A DNA stretch of 44,500 nucleotides from Tubiluchus corallicola (lineage: Eukaryota > Priapulida > Priapulimorpha > Priapulimorphida > Tubiluchidae): assembly GCA_030141605.1 (NCBI GenBank), contig JAQGDQ010000154.1, positions 188,001 to 232,500 of the forward strand, written 5' to 3'. Below, one piece after another: positions 1 through 11,000 of this stretch; position 1 is the stretch's first letter; every line of letters begins with the position of its first letter. The notes below the pieces were generated by a model. It was given only the letters and a program-made list of their open reading frames with translations, did no database searches and had not been told where the DNA came from. The position numbers and the translations under genes are program-made.

Positions 1-50
1 TTAATTGGAACCACACAGAAAATAAATATAGAGGAGTATTACAGTAAGAA
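1..50 (+). repeat. Possible truncated SINE tail
   Basis: The first ~40 bases resemble the 3' half of the SINE at 2673-2918 (shared blocks such as TAATTGG, ACCAC, AAATAA and GAGG, roughly three quarters identical by eye). The window starts inside it, so the tRNA-like head is out of view. Short and diverged; it could be chance in AT-rich DNA. Confidence 0.3.
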
Positions 51-287
51 TACAATCCATAAACTTCACACAGTTAAGAAAAGACATTCATTTTTATCAT
101 GATGTCCTTTAAGATTAAGCGCGTAGTTCAGTTATACTTTATAGAGGGAGCAGTCAGCTGTTTAATCATTAATTGCAGGCAATTACTCTATTGTAGAATG
201 CAAAACGCTACACCCAACAAGAATTCATTATGATAAAAGTTTTTACATGGCAAGTGCATCAGAAATAAAGTTGTTTTGTGTTTGTAG

Positions 288-373
288 ATTTTGAAGTGGA
301 GCGATCATTTCTGCTTCGCATGAAATGTGTTCTCGCCAAAAGAAATGCCGGTTTAACATCAGGAGGTTACAAG
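288..373 (+). CDS. sim: sim exon: linker between the PAS domains
   Basis: Acceptor TTTGTAG precedes base 288 and donor AAG/GTGAGA follows 373. The first two bases complete a split Asp codon. The 28 further codons read [19 protein letters not shown] and on to SGGYK, the invariant segment after PAS-A in Sim proteins. The exon ends in phase 0. Confidence 0.9.
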
Positions 374-3300
374 GTGAGACGTTTTGATGTTAACCCGCCG
401 GAAGTGAAAATAAAAAACAGCTAAGAAAGACGTAGAAAAACCGTATTCCCATGGAAAGCTTCAACGTGGGTGGACCAACTCTTCTGCTCTGTTAACCCTT
501 TACGCACGCCAAAATTTGCAAGTTTACAGAAGCACTAGCATCACATTTTATATAAAAATAAATATTTTTATATTACCTGACAGTCATCAATGCCATGGAA
601 TATTTTTCTGGTTAATCCTGTCAACATATTTCAACATTTTGCCCACAAAATCTTGCAACAATTAAATTATGGCAAATATTTGTCAAAATTATTAGCTTTT
701 TTTAAAAAAGACAAAAGTAAAAAGTTTATTTCCCTAAAATAATTTTGAGAAACGCTACATCTGATATAGTAAATTAATATACAGATGTACAAATTTCAAA
801 GAAATTTTATATCTGTCGTGAAACCCCAAGAGTCACCTCAATCGGCCTGCTGTAAAACCCAACTGTCAGTGGTAGAAACAACTACAGCTTGTCCTGTTAT
901 CTCACCTGTAGGTCTCTGTTACTTTAAAATTCTCCTGGGTCATAGGTACGGACCATGTAACTCAATGGTTTGGCCCGGTAGTAACAAGAACAGTGGGACG
1001 AGTTTTGTGACCTGTTAACATTTCTTTTGAAATTTGACTTGGCAGGGTAGTGCGGACTGACTGATTTACCAAACTATTAAGTTTTGTTTCCTTTTTTGAA
1101 GGTGATACATTGTAGTGGCTATCTAAAAATCAAATACTTCACAATGGACATTCCACCGTACGAGGGATATCACCAAAATGTGGGGTTGGTAGCCGTTGGA
1201 CATTCACTTCCGCCCAGTGCTGTCACAGAAATTAAAATGCATTCTAACATGTTCATGTTTAGAGCTAGTCTGGATATGAAACTCATTTTTCTTGATGCAA
1301 GGTAAGAATTAATTCTGTGATAGTATATTTATTTTGCAGCATTTGTTAAACTATTGTTATAAGGTGGGGATTATAACTGTGCAAGTAACTGATACGCTTT
1401 CCTGTGTACTTGTGAGTGTAATAATTACGCTAACGGTATTAACGTAGTAAACTCTGCTTAACTCACATCCTACAGGACCGAAAATGTTGACCATTTTCCA
1501 GCATGGTCCCTCCTCCTGACAACGAGCTAAATAGAAGGCACAAACTTAGCCATTCTATACATAAACGAGATTTGATGACAATTATACAAAGAATAACAAA
1601 TTATGTAGTGAAACACGATTTTTTATGTTACACGTACACAACACTGGTAAGCAATATGACAGTGCGGCTACCTACAGTTCAGTTTGAGAGCAGTTCTGTG
1701 TTAGGCGAAGTGAATTACATGTATTTTTTTACTCGCTGTTTTTCATTGTGTTTAATGCGTGTAAATTTTTGTTACTGTGTATTAAAATATGTTCGTTATC
1801 TTTTATTATGTATGTATGTAGTGTTGGATTATAATTTGTAACTACTATGTCTATTGTATATAATCGTTGTCGTTCAATGTGTCTCATGCGTTGGATTCTA
1901 AATTATATATATATGTGAATAGGTTTAATACATTGTAAATGTTTTTAGACATTTTAAACATATTCCTACGAATAGAGGGAATGTATTCTGTACATAGTTT
2001 TTAAAAATAAAGAATTATAATAATAAAAAATACATGTATTTTGACTAAATAGACCATAATTTTTTATTTGAGAGGCGAAATTTTGAGTTAAGCGATGATT
2101 TTTTGTGAGCCAAAATTGGTCTCATTCTTTGAGTTACTGTAAGTAATTTTGCTACTATTTTCACAGGGTTGCTAGTTTAACAGGATACGAACCTCAGGAT
2201 CTCATAGAGAAGACTCTCTATCATTACATTCACGTATCGGATGTATTTCACATGAGATATTCACACCATATTTGTAAGTAATTTAGCTGTTAAATCCAGT
2301 TAAACGTATTATTCTAATTGTTAGTGAATACAAAAAATTAAGCATGTGCACATTTGGTTAATCATGAACATTTTGCCTTCTGTTTCTTGAATGAATTCCA
2401 GCATCTATTTTAGACATTTTTATTGCAAGTAAAGTCACACTAGAACTGCACAAGTTTAGCCAAAATAAACTATTTTATTGAAAACAATAAACAAGTTTCA
2501 TAGCAACAGACTCATCTGCTTAAGGTGGTAACGTTACAGCTGATTACAACAAGGAAACCCAGATTGGGCAGGGGCTAACAGTTAAGCAGTAATGCCTACG
2601 TCACAAGTAGGATGTAACCAATGTGACAGAGGGGAATGTTGGCATAAATGAAGCCATAGTGTTCTTACATTTGGGCGGCCGGGTGGTGTAGCTCAATGGT
2701 AGCGTGCTCGCTTACTACCCGGGAGGTCGTGGGTTCAACACGTGACCGAGTAATACTAAAGACTTGAAAAATGGTACCGCTGGTTCTACGACCTAGCACG
2801 CAGGTTTATTGAAGTAACGGGCGGGTAATAATAATTGGGACCACCTTGGAAATAAGTATTGAGGTACTTAAGGTGTTATCCTTGGACTATGTCCTAAACG
2901 AAATTATTATTATTATTGCATATAGCAGAGTAAATGTTTCTTATAGTGAGGCGAGTAGGCAGTTTTATTAGTTTAAGATATTATCAATTGACAGATTTAA
3001 AAATTCTAAAAAGATACAAAATTAATATTGAAATGTTTAAACTCTATTATCATCATGTCTTCACAATTACTAAAAAAAATAATATGCACGACAGTATTGT
3101 TGTCATGAGTTGGAGTTGATAGAGTTGACAAACATTCTGTGTAACGACACTACATTTTATATTTATTTCAGTATTACTCAAGGGCCAGGTGACCACCAGG
3201 TACTACAGGTTTATGGCCAAAGATGGCGGCTGGGTGTGGATCCAGAGTTATGCCACTATAGTACACAATAGCAGATCATCTCGTCCACACTGTATAGTTA

Positions 3301-4930
3301 GTGTCAATTATGTGCTCAGGTAGGTTGAATGTACTTTACACAAATGGTACTACCTGTAACTAACGATTAGCTAAAAGTATTGCAAAAAACATTAAATGTG
3401 CCGTAAAAATGGCTAAACACGACTAATTAAGATAACAACTGCCTTGAAATTATTCAGCACATTATAAATTTAATCAAAAAATTAAATGTATTTTTTTACC
3501 TAATCAGCAGTAGGTATGTGGTAGGTATGTATGTCATGTGTAGGTTTAATATGTGCATATAGTTAGAAACATTTAAAGTCATTTGTTATGATTTTTATAC
3601 TTTTAAGTAAGTTCTCTGAGAATATCAGTAAGTGAAAGGAATTTTTGGGCAAAAAGTATCATTATTTTTAATAAAAATTACTTAGCTTTTATTGCTCATG
3701 TGTTTTTTCAGTTGTTTACTGATCCCACGAGAGAGGACACACATTACTGTCATGATTTCATTATTTTTCAGTAATTGTGAAGTCAAGGAGTTGAAGCTGA
3801 CCCTGGATCAAACTACAAGCAAACCCAGTGAAGTAGTTTATGTACCACCAGACAGTGTTGCTACAACCACACGGGCGATGAAACCAAAGAAAGAGAAGGC
3901 AAAATCACGCCGGGCTTCTCCATACACCGTCTCTAGTCAAAGCTCGGAGATCACCTCTTTTGATTACCCCGAGAAAGTTTACGAACATGCACCCAGTGAA
4001 CCTCCAATGGGTTACCAAGGTTATCAATTACCAGAAGGTGTGGAGCGATACGGAATGGCATATCATCCTGCATACATGCCTTCTCCGGCTGGATTTTACG
4101 AAAATACGTGTCTGTACAGTTATCCTCATCCAGTACAGTGCAAAGAAGAGGTCGACATGTACATGCGGCCAGATCAGGGTTACCTTTATCACTACCAACC
4201 TGAACAGCACACAGCTATAGTTGCTCATGCTTCTAGTTCAGAGCGGACAGAACAAATTAAAGAGCATTTGTATAACAGTCAGTCCAAGCAGCAGCCTTAC
4301 AGATTTAATGTTGGCGAACCTAATAAAACATTGAGTATCGAAGCTGCTGCCATGGTGAAAAGAACGCACAGAAGCCAAGGTCCTTACAGTAACCGATCGG
4401 ACAGTTCAGCATCGGAAGTCGATGTGGTGACGGAAGGAAAGGACAGACGGCGATGCAGCGAGGACATTGCCTCACCGTACTTAGTTTCTCGTGACACTAG
4501 GGGAAGCAGTGACTGCATGAAGAGGCACCAGACGCCAATGGACTATGGACATCAAGGTAACGAAGCCTCTGTGATTACAAGGAGGCAGTCGAGTCAGGAA
4601 GCATACCATTCCGAACAGTTAAAGAACAGTCCCAAGCCGGATCCTATTTACACAAACTTAGAATCAACAAAGCGATTAACGCACCACGATGTTATAGATT
4701 TGAGAATGACACAGAAACATGGGGAAACTCCACTTTTACATGATCAGCAATATCTGGCAACCACCAAGGCGCTGTGTGGAGGTTATAACTCTTACAGTCC
4801 GCAAGAGTTTCCTTCACAAGAACTGCTGCAATCTCATCGAGGGTACGCGGCTGCAGTTCCGTCAGCCGGGTACACAAGTGTCATAGTCGATCCTCAGCAA
4901 TACCACATAGCCAATGGCTACGTGCACTGA
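288..4930 (+). CDS. sim: Single-minded-family bHLH-PAS transcription factor, 3' part (five exons)
   Basis: Nuclear transcription factor that, in the known family, dimerises with ARNT/Tango and binds CME sites; in arthropods it is the master regulator of the CNS midline. Five exons join in frame with GT-AG introns: 288-373, 1102-1301, 2167-2273, 3172-3319 and 3772-4930 (1700 nt, 565 complete codons plus stop). Family hallmarks are VIHCSGYLK, the PAS-B stretch with [26 protein letters not shown] and [19 protein letters not shown]. After PAS-B comes a basic, probably nuclear-localising segment ([11 protein letters not shown]) and a long low-complexity tail ending [17 protein letters not shown]. 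The bHLH and most of PAS-A lie upstream of the window. The VIHCSGYLK and PAS-B text is much closer to Sim than to Trachealess/NPAS. Splice sites are predicted by eye. Confidence 0.93.
1102..1301 (+). CDS. sim: sim exon: VIHCSGYLK motif and start of PAS-B
   Basis: Acceptor TTTTTTGAAG at 1101, donor AG/GTAAGA at 1302. It encodes VIHCSGYLK, a variable loop ([15 protein letters not shown]), [16 protein letters not shown] and the first PAS-B strand [16 protein letters not shown]. Arg is split by the next intron (phase 2). Confidence 0.92.
1503..2035 (+). mobile_element. Possible retroelement 3' remnant in a sim intron
   Basis: A stop-free stretch (1503-1841) within the intron is followed by AT-rich sequence ending AATAAAGAATTATAATAATAA near 2008. 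That ending resembles the AATAAAGATTATT end of the retrotransposon tail at 43.8 kb. The translated peptide was not recognised, so the identification rests only on the tail and is weak. Confidence 0.2.
2167..2273 (+). CDS. sim: sim exon: PAS-B core
   Basis: Acceptor TTTTCACAG at 2166, donor T/GTAAGTA at 2274. It encodes [19 protein letters not shown] and the following [16 protein letters not shown], the PAS-B helical region. Split codons at both ends join without a frame change. Confidence 0.92.
2673..2918 (+). mobile_element. tRNA-derived SINE, copy 1
   Basis: The head resembles a tRNA with an A box (TAGCTCAATGG) and a B box (GGGTTCAACAC). A ~150-bp body follows, ending in an ATT-repeat tail. 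The same body occurs inverted at 27921-28165, which proves a dispersed family. The acceptor-stem ends do not pair, so it is not a functional tRNA gene. It sits in the sim intron between exons 2167-2273 and 3172-3319, in sense orientation. Confidence 0.85.
3172..3319 (+). CDS. sim: sim exon: end of PAS-B / PAC region
   Basis: Acceptor TTATTTCAG at 3171, donor AG/GTAGGT at 3320. It encodes [20 protein letters not shown] and [17 protein letters not shown] through VNYVL, the most conserved stretch of Sim PAS-B/PAC. It ends phase 2 inside a Ser codon. Confidence 0.93.
3772..4930 (+). CDS. sim: sim last exon: C-terminal regulatory tail
   Basis: Acceptor TATTTTTCAG ends at 3771. The open frame continues upstream to 3692, but that part is intron. 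The exon encodes [17 protein letters not shown] (immediately after PAC), the basic cluster [11 protein letters not shown], then about 330 residues rich in Ser, Tyr, Gln and His with several potential phosphorylation sites. The end is [17 protein letters not shown] and TGA at 4928-4930. No folded domain is visible in the tail, as expected for the fast-evolving trans-regulatory part of Sim. Confidence 0.92.
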
Positions 4931-5131
4931 CCACTGTAAAAACTTCTACCTAAACTAATTATTAACATGTCGTACTGTAATTACACTGTGTGCTAATTTA
5001 TTAATGGATGTACTTGAGTAAAATTTATTGTTTTTGTTGCATGTTAATTATAGGCAATAAGCGCCTTTCATAATGATAATCAAAACGTGTACATTTTGTA
5101 AATATCAAGTGACTAACTATCACGTAATGTT

Positions 5132-5137
5132 AATAAA
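5132..5137 (+). terminator. sim polyadenylation signal (AATAAA)
   Basis: First AATAAA hexamer downstream of the sim stop, about 200 nt into the 3' UTR. Position and sequence fit a cleavage signal; not confirmed by a transcript. Confidence 0.55.
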
Positions 5138-5944
5138 CTATTTATGTATGACAGTAGCAGAGGACCATTATTGTTTGGGAAACTGAAATGTAAAATAATT
5201 GCAGTAGGGCGAGTTTCTTTTTTTCGGCTAACAGATAAGCCGGAGTACAAGAACTAGTGCTCCTTGTTCACAATCAGCGTTGAGCCTCTGCCACGTTTTC
5301 ATAAGTCATTAATTTAGATAAACAAAGTAGCACACTAGACAAATTGCTATTAGTTGTCAGTACAGTTTAAGCTGTATTCAGCAGCTTTGCTTGAATCTAG
5401 GTGTTTATGCTGGATATTGTGTACACTATCATAGTTACCCGTCCTATTCATGCACTCACGCAACCACTCACTCTTACAATGTTGCTATAAAAGCATCTCC
5501 TTCTATCAGCAATTATCCACTGTTATTGCAGAGTTTACACGAGGCAGTCGGCAAAGTGAGCGATTTCCACTAAAACGTGACTTTCTTGCGGTTTCCTCCA
5601 TGAGAAGGGCTTTAGCCATGTTTGGGCTGACGCAAGTGCAATTGACACAGACGGAAATATGCTAAGTTGTAACACTGATACAATTCCTGCCACTTAGTGG
5701 GAATCAAAACAAACAAATATTGATTGTTTTGCAAGCATTTCTTCCCGACTAGTTATAAGTCGAACTGTTAAAATGGTTTCATTACTTTGAGGGCATTAAT
5801 AATTTTGAAGTATGTTAGCTTGGTATTGTAATAACAATGACTTGAGTAAAGCTTTACACATTAGTGACAAACAATAGATAAGCAAATTAAGGTCACACGG
5901 AATCATGAATTACAATCCAAGTATTGAAACAATGCACCAATCAG

Positions 5945-6262
5945 GAATGTAATAACTCAACAAAATGATTTGCCTAAAACTTATATAATGTAAAATGTAG
6001 AAAAATGTTCTCTAACAGTTTAAATCTTCGTATGATCTTTTTTATGTCAAATTTAATTTGAAAGTTGAAATACTAAGTGACATCAGCAAGCAATTAATTC
6101 GTGCAATAACTCAACAAAATGACTTGTGTAAAAAATTATATAAATGTAAAATGTAGAAAAATGTTCTCCACCAGTTTAAATTTTTATTTGAATTTTTTTT
6201 CGAAAAATTAAATGTAAATTGAAAATTGAAATGCCAAGTGACATCAGCGAGCAATTAAGACG
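5945..6262. repeat. Diverged ~154-bp tandem duplication
   Basis: Two adjacent copies share AATAACTCAACAAAATGA, then TGTAAAATGTAGAAAAATG, then AAGTGACATCAGC in the same order. The offset is 154 bp at the first block. No coding content. Confidence 0.75.
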
Positions 6263-7706
6263 TGTAATATGTGACTGTAAAAATGCAGGCAAAATAATTA
6301 CATTACAACACGTACCTACATTACAGTTACTTCCCAATTCCACATTCCAGGTGGGACAAGATAGGTAAAAGCACACCTGCAGATACAAACAGGAGTCTCC
6401 GAATTCCACATTTTCACATCTATTGTGTCGGCGAAGTAAAAGGTAAACAAACAAAAAGTACCGCAACAAAAGCTTTCACGCACCTGTGTTTATATAAGCT
6501 CATCTTTTGTCGACAGAAGAGCATCCGAAATGCAATTGAAAAATTCAAGAGACCGCCATCGAGAGGAGAGTCCCCAAGATGAGATGTTGTTTTAAATGAC
6601 CTACAAACAGAAACAGTAGGAATGTTAACTAAACTAGCATTCAATTGAAAAAATTTAAGCCTAATATTAGGAAAACGTTAAAAGCACTTTTTCCCAAATG
6701 GAAATACTCGGTAAAGCTCTCTAAAATAGGCACAATTAAGAACTGAATTTATGTAGTTAGACTTCAGCAAACTAACAGTAGACTTAGCTTATATAATCCC
6801 TGTCCATACAGGCCAGAAAGCATGCAAAGTTGCAATAATATTCCGGTAAAGCACTACTGAAAAATTAATAGTTTGCAAATGTGAGGTGCATTCACGTGGA
6901 ATGAAATTTGCTAATAATCATATTTTAATATTTTTATATTTCAACTCTCACATTTTAACTGATAGATTTACACAAAATATTATAGATGCTGCATATATCA
7001 TATACAGCAACGAACATATAACACATGGATGGCGGCTCAGTGCTAAATTTTTCGCATTTCCGTTTTTCGGGACAAATTTGGTTTCAAAAATTTAATGAAC
7101 TGTGAGTTCATTCCACTACCAATTGATATTATTAAAATTAAGATTACAAAAAATTAACACTAATGCATGTATTGTACACAACTGTACAGCAAGTCAGAAA
7201 TATGCAGGATGTACTTTACAATCCGTGAGAAAAATATCAACATGAAAGCTATCAGTGACACAGTCGACTTAACCAGGTGCAAAATTGCAAATTTAGAAAC
7301 TAATTACCTTTTTGACTCGTCGATTTCGGAGCAAAACAGCAAACATTTTTCACGAGTGGATCGTGCTCGAGTGCCAGGACGGAGGTATTAACGGATCGGC
7401 TATCACTTGGCGGCATTATCTACCAAATGACTCCGCGAAACTTCAAGATGAGAGCGAACACAGTCGGGTAACACAACAAAATCAGAAGTTGATTTTGAAT
7501 CGTCACAAGTATTTGCAAAGCGAATGTTATCAGTTCATTTTTATCTTAAAAACACCAATCAGCGAACGCCGAAAAAAGGGGGTTACACTCTCTTTTTGAA
7601 AACAGCATAAATCAGAGAGGTAAAGTACACTTTGAAGAAGACTGTTAAATTGAAACAGCAATAACATTGAATAATTATAGAAGTACAACATTCTAGTGCT
7701 CACTTA

Positions 7707-7712
7707 TTTATT
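7707..7712 (-). terminator. NDUFB4 polyadenylation signal (AATAAA)
   Basis: TTTATT on the plus strand reads AATAAA on the minus strand, about 320 nt beyond the NDUFB4 stop. It is the nearest canonical hexamer I noticed downstream. Confidence 0.45.
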
Positions 7713-8029
7713 ATTCAAAGCACTAAAAGTTAAACAAAATATTACTGCATCAACATTTCAACAACTGATGTTAATGTGGCACTAACAATCACTACAACGA
7801 TTCTAAAGCTCAGCAAAGAGATTTTTACAAGATAAAACATAGATTCCTACATATGTAGAGATTAAAAGTGCTTGGATTCTAGAGTATTACTCCTGTTTAT
7901 GCATTTAACTGGATTATGAAAACTGAAATGAGCAATTTTAGCTTCACCAAAGATTCACAGGAACCCGACAGCACACTTGCCTAACTTTTCCAGGATAAAT
8001 AATTACACAGGATTAGGGAACTGAAACAA

Positions 8030-8098
8030 TCAGATAAATTTAAATAATCTGTCTTTGTACTTGATTTCTCCTCTCCTGCACTTGCCTTCAAAGATGGT
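8030..8098 (-). CDS. NDUFB4: NDUFB4 exon 3 (C-terminus)
   Basis: Read right to left: acceptor TTTTGTTTTCAG, then TIFEGKCRRGEIKYKDRLFK, FI and TGA (8032-8030). The short charged, aromatic tail is the typical end of invertebrate NDUFB4. This exon is too short to stand out as an open frame and was found by following the preceding GTAAGT donor. Confidence 0.88.
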   Translation of the reverse strand, partial: TIFEGKCRRGEIKYKDRLFKFI

Positions 8099-11000
8099 CT
8101 GAAAACAAAACGTACGGGACCGTGTAGCGAAACAAACTCTTTCAAATGTCTTTCAAGATTACTTTGCATTAGTTCAATTGATATTATATTTATCGTTCAT
8201 GAATTACATATCTTGTTAAACTTGCAGCATGGCGAATAAATACCTTATTTAATTTATCGCAAACAGCAATTCATTTGGGCATTTTTTCACAGAGCAGAGT
8301 CTATCATCTTCAGCAACAAAATGTGTTATCGTTATTGATGGTTTCGGCTTATGTTTAAATATAAAATTTAGGAAAAAAACCAAGCCACTCATGACTTTAG
8401 AGCCGCACAATTTAAAGGACATGTAATGTTTTGGCCTTTACGGATGTCGAGTGGATACCAATAACTTGTCATTTTGTGAAAGAAAATGTCCTAACACTTT
8501 TTTTATATTCACGATTAAAATTATGCTTTGATTTCTTTATTTAGTACTATTAAATTAATTTTCTTAAAACTGCTAAACAGAGCATTTGATCATTGTCCAG
8601 GGAAAGTGCTGCTTGTTAAGTGGGCTTGCCAATATAAAGCTCACAATTTTCAAGAGAAGTGCTACTATGCAAAGATGACTCTTGAGACTATTAACTGACC
8701 ATGTTGCTCCACCTATTGGTAAATTATAGAAAACTTTACATGTGACTTCATAGTCAAGAGTAATGGAAATTATAGGCTGTGTGCTTTTATACCATTACAC
8801 ACTTCTTTTCTGATTTTGCAGCATGATAGAGGTTAAATCAGAGTTGTTAAATTCGAATTTTTAATCGTTTTATTAGTAGTGTTTAATTAGGATAGTTTTT
8901 TATTTAAATGCATACTCATTCAACAACAAAACACTTTTATAAAAGGCAACGTTAACAGTTCATTAGATTATCTATCATCTTTAGGTACAAGAGTCACCTA
9001 AAACTAATAATACCAGACATTGTAAAACTAATTCATAAAGGAACTTATATTAAAAAGATGTACTGAATACTATCGGAAAAAATCTAGTGTTAAAAATTTC
9101 TGCACATGATTAAAGCCTATGACAGTTAAACCATACGTAGATTTAAAATCTAATACTAGACACATGGCTATCAAATTCAAAATAGAAAATTTCACTGCTT
9201 AGTGAGCATTAGGGGTGACCATCGAATTCAAATGTTCTTGAATTCGATGTTCAAGAAGAACATCAGGCTCTTCTTTCGTTTTCTTTGTTTTTCAATTGTG
9301 GAATTTTTTATTCATCATATTATCATGTGCCAGACACATCTATTACAGACACTGGGCAGGCACAATTGACGTCTAACATAATGTCAATCATTTTTGTTGA
9401 CTGCCCAATCACCGTGCAAGTTATTTCATACCCCTGCAAAGCTTAATTAACGCAGGTACATTTGGGACATTTAGCCGCGTCTATTGCTGTTATGAAAAAT
9501 GCTCAACTTTTCATTAGTTAGTGGGAGAAATATTGGCCTGGTTCTAGATTTTATTACTGTCAATTGAAAATGCAAGTGAATTAGTGGAAATATATAGTCT
9601 AGTTTTGTTTATAGGAAAAAATGCACAACGCTTATGTCTATGAGTTGCTGATTAAACAATTTTGCAATCAAGAAAATACTCAGTTTAGTTTACTTAATGA
9701 TTTTGCAAGTTAGATAAAAACAGCTATTTGATTAACTTTAAATAAGGACAAAACAAAATGTTTTCTTTTCTGGCCAGTTTTAATAAACCTCAATGAGATC
9801 TTCACAGTTAAAATTAATTCAAATGTGATCAAAACCTAAATTACACATTATACATTAATGTAATATTAGTTAATTTTGAGCTCTTTTTCTGGTTAAAAGA
9901 TGCCATTGAGACTTATGTAACTCGGGCATTCAATATAAGGAATGGAACAATCAAATTTATTTCATTTCCGTAGCCTAACAAATGGAAAAATACAAAACCT
10001 TAATAAATCATGCAGACGAGCACATGATCAGTTAATATAGAGAAAATACATCGCAGGCTTGATGTTCGTATGTTTAAAGGCAAGAGAGACTTAATATTTT
10101 TGTTGCCCGTTTATTGTAAAGCAATATTAACTGGCTTAGTTTCTTTATTATACTTATGTCTCTGTATTTCGTAATGCTTTGCAACTCTACATTCTGTTTA
10201 ATTTTAAGTCATTTTTTTGGCTACTTGAAGTGTTAATTTTGTGTAAAATGCTGCTGCTCCGCAAATTTGTGTTTATGGAAAAGTGCAATCAGTTTATCTG
10301 CTGCTGAGACATTGGTTGTGACTGTCATGCTGTTTAGTTTAGTTTATACAATTGTTGTGCTCTGTGTTGTGCGTGAGCTGTTGTCCCAAATGCTGCTAAG
10401 GTACGTTATAGCAGAGGCAAAGCCATAGACTAATATGTTTGATGTCAATTCTAAAATAAATCTGCCTTCAAAACTGGCAAACACAGCCATTAACCAGTGA
10501 AAAAACTAGGCAGTGCTATGCCAGTGACTTGCCAGCACCACTTCTGAGCAAAGACAAATTCATCATCATCATATGCCCTATTGCAGGCATTGGGCAGGCA
10601 GAACTCCAAAATAAGAGAAATCTGGCCTCAAGACAGGTAAACACAGCAGTAATCCGGCAAAAAACTATACGCTGCTAATGTCAGTGGTCTGTCAGTACCT
10701 CTTCCACAGACAAAGTGAGAGTGTATAAAAAACTACAATTTTGGAGATGGTGGTGCTACGTATCAGATTAATAAGAAACCACACATATGGCAATCGAAAT
10801 GGCAACCTTAACAGTAGTAGCTGGTCCTGTATTTACTAGCCCATGTTTACTCACAAAATTACGTTACTTCTGTGATAGCAATCTTTTGGATTTGGACCAA
10901 ATAACAAAAAAATAACACAGTTGTTCAGCCCTTATTCACTAGTGCCATCTGGTGGCAGAAGAAATACGAAGTTTACTTACTCTTTCTTTATATATAGCAT

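Larger units (their letters stand above)
4931..8029. other. Convergent intergenic region between sim and NDUFB4
   Basis: Contains the 3' UTRs of two convergent genes, their polyadenylation signals and a diverged tandem duplication (5945-6262). Several 60-95 codon open frames here have no recognisable homology or codon signature; I see no other gene. Confidence 0.6.

Noticed and set aside
2681-2760. A tRNA gene
   Set aside because: A and B boxes are present, but the acceptor stem does not pair and a 150-bp SINE body follows; an inverted copy exists at 28 kb.
3692-3771. Start of the last sim exon at the first in-frame ATG
   Set aside because: The segment before the TTTTTCAG acceptor is intronic; phase from the previous exon and Sim homology place the boundary at 3772.
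6176-6644. Two minus-strand frames (97 and 74 codons)
   Set aside because: The first overlaps the tandem duplication; neither has recognisable homology or splice signals.
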